DNA of 64,000 nucleotides from Roseiarcus sp963835955 (lineage in GTDB: Bacteria > Pseudomonadota > Alphaproteobacteria > Rhizobiales > Beijerinckiaceae), in the NCBI GenBank assembly GCA_963835955.1, contig CAWIHZ010000013.1, positions 124,001 to 188,000 of the forward strand. The letters are read 5' to 3'. The translations under genes and the position numbers were made by a program. The notes beneath the pieces were generated by a model. The model saw only the letters and a program-made list of their open reading frames with translations. It made no database searches and had not been told where the DNA came from. Below are positions 62,840 to 64,000 of this stretch, piece after piece (the first letter of the stretch is position 1; each line of letters begins with the position of its first letter).

Positions 62840-64000
62840 TCAATAGTCGACGGCGTCGCGCGCAATCGGGCAAGTCATGCAATGGCCGCCGCCCCGGCCG
62901 CGCCCGAGCTCCGCGCCGACGATCGAGACGACCTCGATCCCCTCCTTGCGCAATAGCGTGTTGGTGTAGGTGTTGCGGTCGTAGGCGAACACGACGCCGG
63001 GCGAGGCGCAGACCAGATTGGCGCCGCTGTCCCATTGCGTGCGCTCGCGCATGTAATCGGTTCCGCCGGTCTCGACCACGCGGATGCTCTTCAAGCCCAG
63101 CGCCTCCCGCATCGTCTCGGTCAGCCCGCCCTTGTCCTTGCGCAAGTCGAGCGTTCCCTTCTTCGAACCCGGCCGGTAGGAGAAGCACTCGATTTTGTTG
63201 ACGATGTCCGGGTAGATCAGCACGCAGTCGCGGTCGGCGAAGGTGAAGACCGTGTCGATATGCATCGCCGCGCGCAGCTTCGGCATCGCGCCGATGATGA
63301 CGCGCTCGGCCCCGCCCCGCTCGAACAGCGTCTGCGCCAGTTGGCTGATCGCCTGCCGCGAGGTGCGCTCGCTCATGCCGATCAGCACGTTCCCCTTGCC
63401 GATCGGCATCACGTCGCCGCCCTCGAGCGTGGCGAGCCCCCAGTCCTTTGTCGGGTCGCCCCACCAGAAATTGACCTTGCCGGCGAAGTCGGGATGGAAC
63501 TTGTAGATGGACGTGGTGAGGATGGTCTCCTCGTGCCGCGCCGGCCAGTAGAGCGGGTTCAGCGTCACGCCGCCATAGATCCAGCAGGTCGTGTCGCGGG
63601 TGTAGAGGGTGTTCGGAAGCGGCGGCAGCAGATATTCGTTCACCCCTGCCGCGTCGCGGACGAGCGCCAGCATCTCGCCGCCGATCTTCTCCGGAAACTC
63701 CTGGGTCGAAAGGCCGCCGATCAGCGTCTCGGCGAGGTCGCGGTCCTTGAGACCCTCGAGATAGCTGCGCACTTCGGCGACGAGGCCGACGCCGACCTGA
63801 TTGGCGGTGACCTGATTGTCGAGAATCCATTTCTTCGCTTCCGGGACCGCGACAGTCTCGGCGAGCAGGTTGTGCATCTCGACCACGTCGACGCCGCGAT
63901 CGCGCATCTTGGTGATGAAGTCGAAATGATCGCGCTTGGCGTTGTCGACCCACAGCACGTCATCGAACAGAAGGTCGTCGCAATTGCTTGGCGTCAGGCG
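62840..64000 (-). CDS. arcA: Arginine deiminase, 5' end outside window
   Basis: 387 residues of arginine deiminase, which converts arginine to citrulline and ammonia. The frame runs open to base 64000 (RLTPSNCDDLLFDDVLWVDNAKRDHFDF), about 20-30 residues short of the expected start. Substrate and catalytic positions are visible: LEGGDVMPIG, MHIDTVFTF with the catalytic His-x-Asp, and the nucleophile Cys in GRGGGHCMTCPIARD at the C-terminus. No arcB/arcC is in the window. Downstream on the same strand are the small exported ORF and the barrel protein. Confidence 0.93.
   Translation of the reverse strand, partial: RLTPSNCDDLLFDDVLWVDNAKRDHFDFITKMRDRGVDVVEMHNLLAETVAVPEAKKWILDNQVTANQVGVGLVAEVRSYLEGLKDRDLAETLIGGLSTQEFPEKIGGEMLALVRDAAGVNEYLLPPLPNTLYTRDTTCWIYGGVTLNPLYWPARHEETILTTSIYKFHPDFAGKVNFWWGDPTKDWGLATLEGGDVMPIGKGNVLIGMSERTSRQAISQLAQTLFERGGAERVIIGAMPKLRAAMHIDTVFTFADRDCVLIYPDIVNKIECFSYRPGSKKGTLDLRKDKGGLTETMREALGLKSIRVVETGGTDYMRERTQWDSGANLVCASPGVVFAYDRNTYTNTLLRKEGIEVVSIVGAELGRGRGGGHCMTCPIARDAVDY

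Overview
This 64 kb window is GC-rich chromosomal DNA from an alphaproteobacterium, most likely a member of the Hyphomicrobiales (Rhizobiales). The evidence is GapR, RpoH and sigma-70 RpoD of alphaproteobacterial type, the gene order ppsR-maf-aroE-coaE-dnaQ-secB, a perfect CtrA-type TTAA-N7-TTAA site, the rpsO/pnp pair, a Form II-type molybdenum hydroxylase and vanillate demethylase. Genus cannot be fixed from the sequence. Most genes are core housekeeping genes; accessory content is limited.

Layout. 1-5.2 kb: the 3' end of NAD synthetase, a tandem pair of small three-helix membrane proteins resembling Pycsar effectors, an acyl-CoA dehydrogenase, gapR, an N-formylglutamate amidohydrolase-like gene and a DMT exporter. 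5.2-8.4 kb: a short-chain dehydrogenase and vanAB. 8.5-12.2 kb: an accessory glycan cassette (GT2 glycosyltransferase, NodB-type deacetylase, GNAT acyltransferase) facing a NodS-like methyltransferase. 12.3-20.7 kb: hemH, msrB, an IS630 transposase remnant beside tRNA-Leu(CAA), a DedA-like protein, dsbB, a frameshifted periplasmic protein gene, rpoH, rluD and a homocysteine methyltransferase. 20.8-30.7 kb: an orphan CoxL-like subunit, a coiled-coil membrane protein, fabA-fabB-fabI, an MltB-type transglycosylase, a GDSL-like protein and secB.

30.7-36.7 kb is the most important stretch. A minus-strand run ppsR-maf-aroE-coaE-dnaQ faces away from plus-strand hemJ-rho across a 477 bp gap. This gap carries a perfect CtrA box, GANTC sites and several near-consensus DnaA boxes, and is a strong candidate for the chromosomal replication origin. 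36.8-40.4 kb is a chorismate mutase-hisC-prephenate dehydrogenase-chaC operon. 40.4-42.7 kb is a noncoding stretch followed by a PEP-CTERM secreted protein. 42.8-53.4 kb is a minus-strand block: rpoD, dnaG, a degenerate GGDEF/EAL protein, rimJ-like, an M16 peptidase and thrC. 53.6-60.7 kb holds cfa, pnp-rpsO with a large leader hairpin, a YbaK-like deacylase, a thioredoxin-TPR protein and a Lon-domain protein. 60.7-64 kb holds a 21 bp tandem repeat, an outer-membrane barrel protein with a truncated upstream copy of its N-terminus, and arginine deiminase running off the end.

Three genes, two of them normally essential or conserved (rpoD, thrC, and the periplasmic protein at 15.9-17.4 kb), show a frame change in the same direction, each explained by one extra base. 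The apparent thrC-M16 fusion is a product of this. I read these as probable sequence errors, but the shared direction is worth checking.
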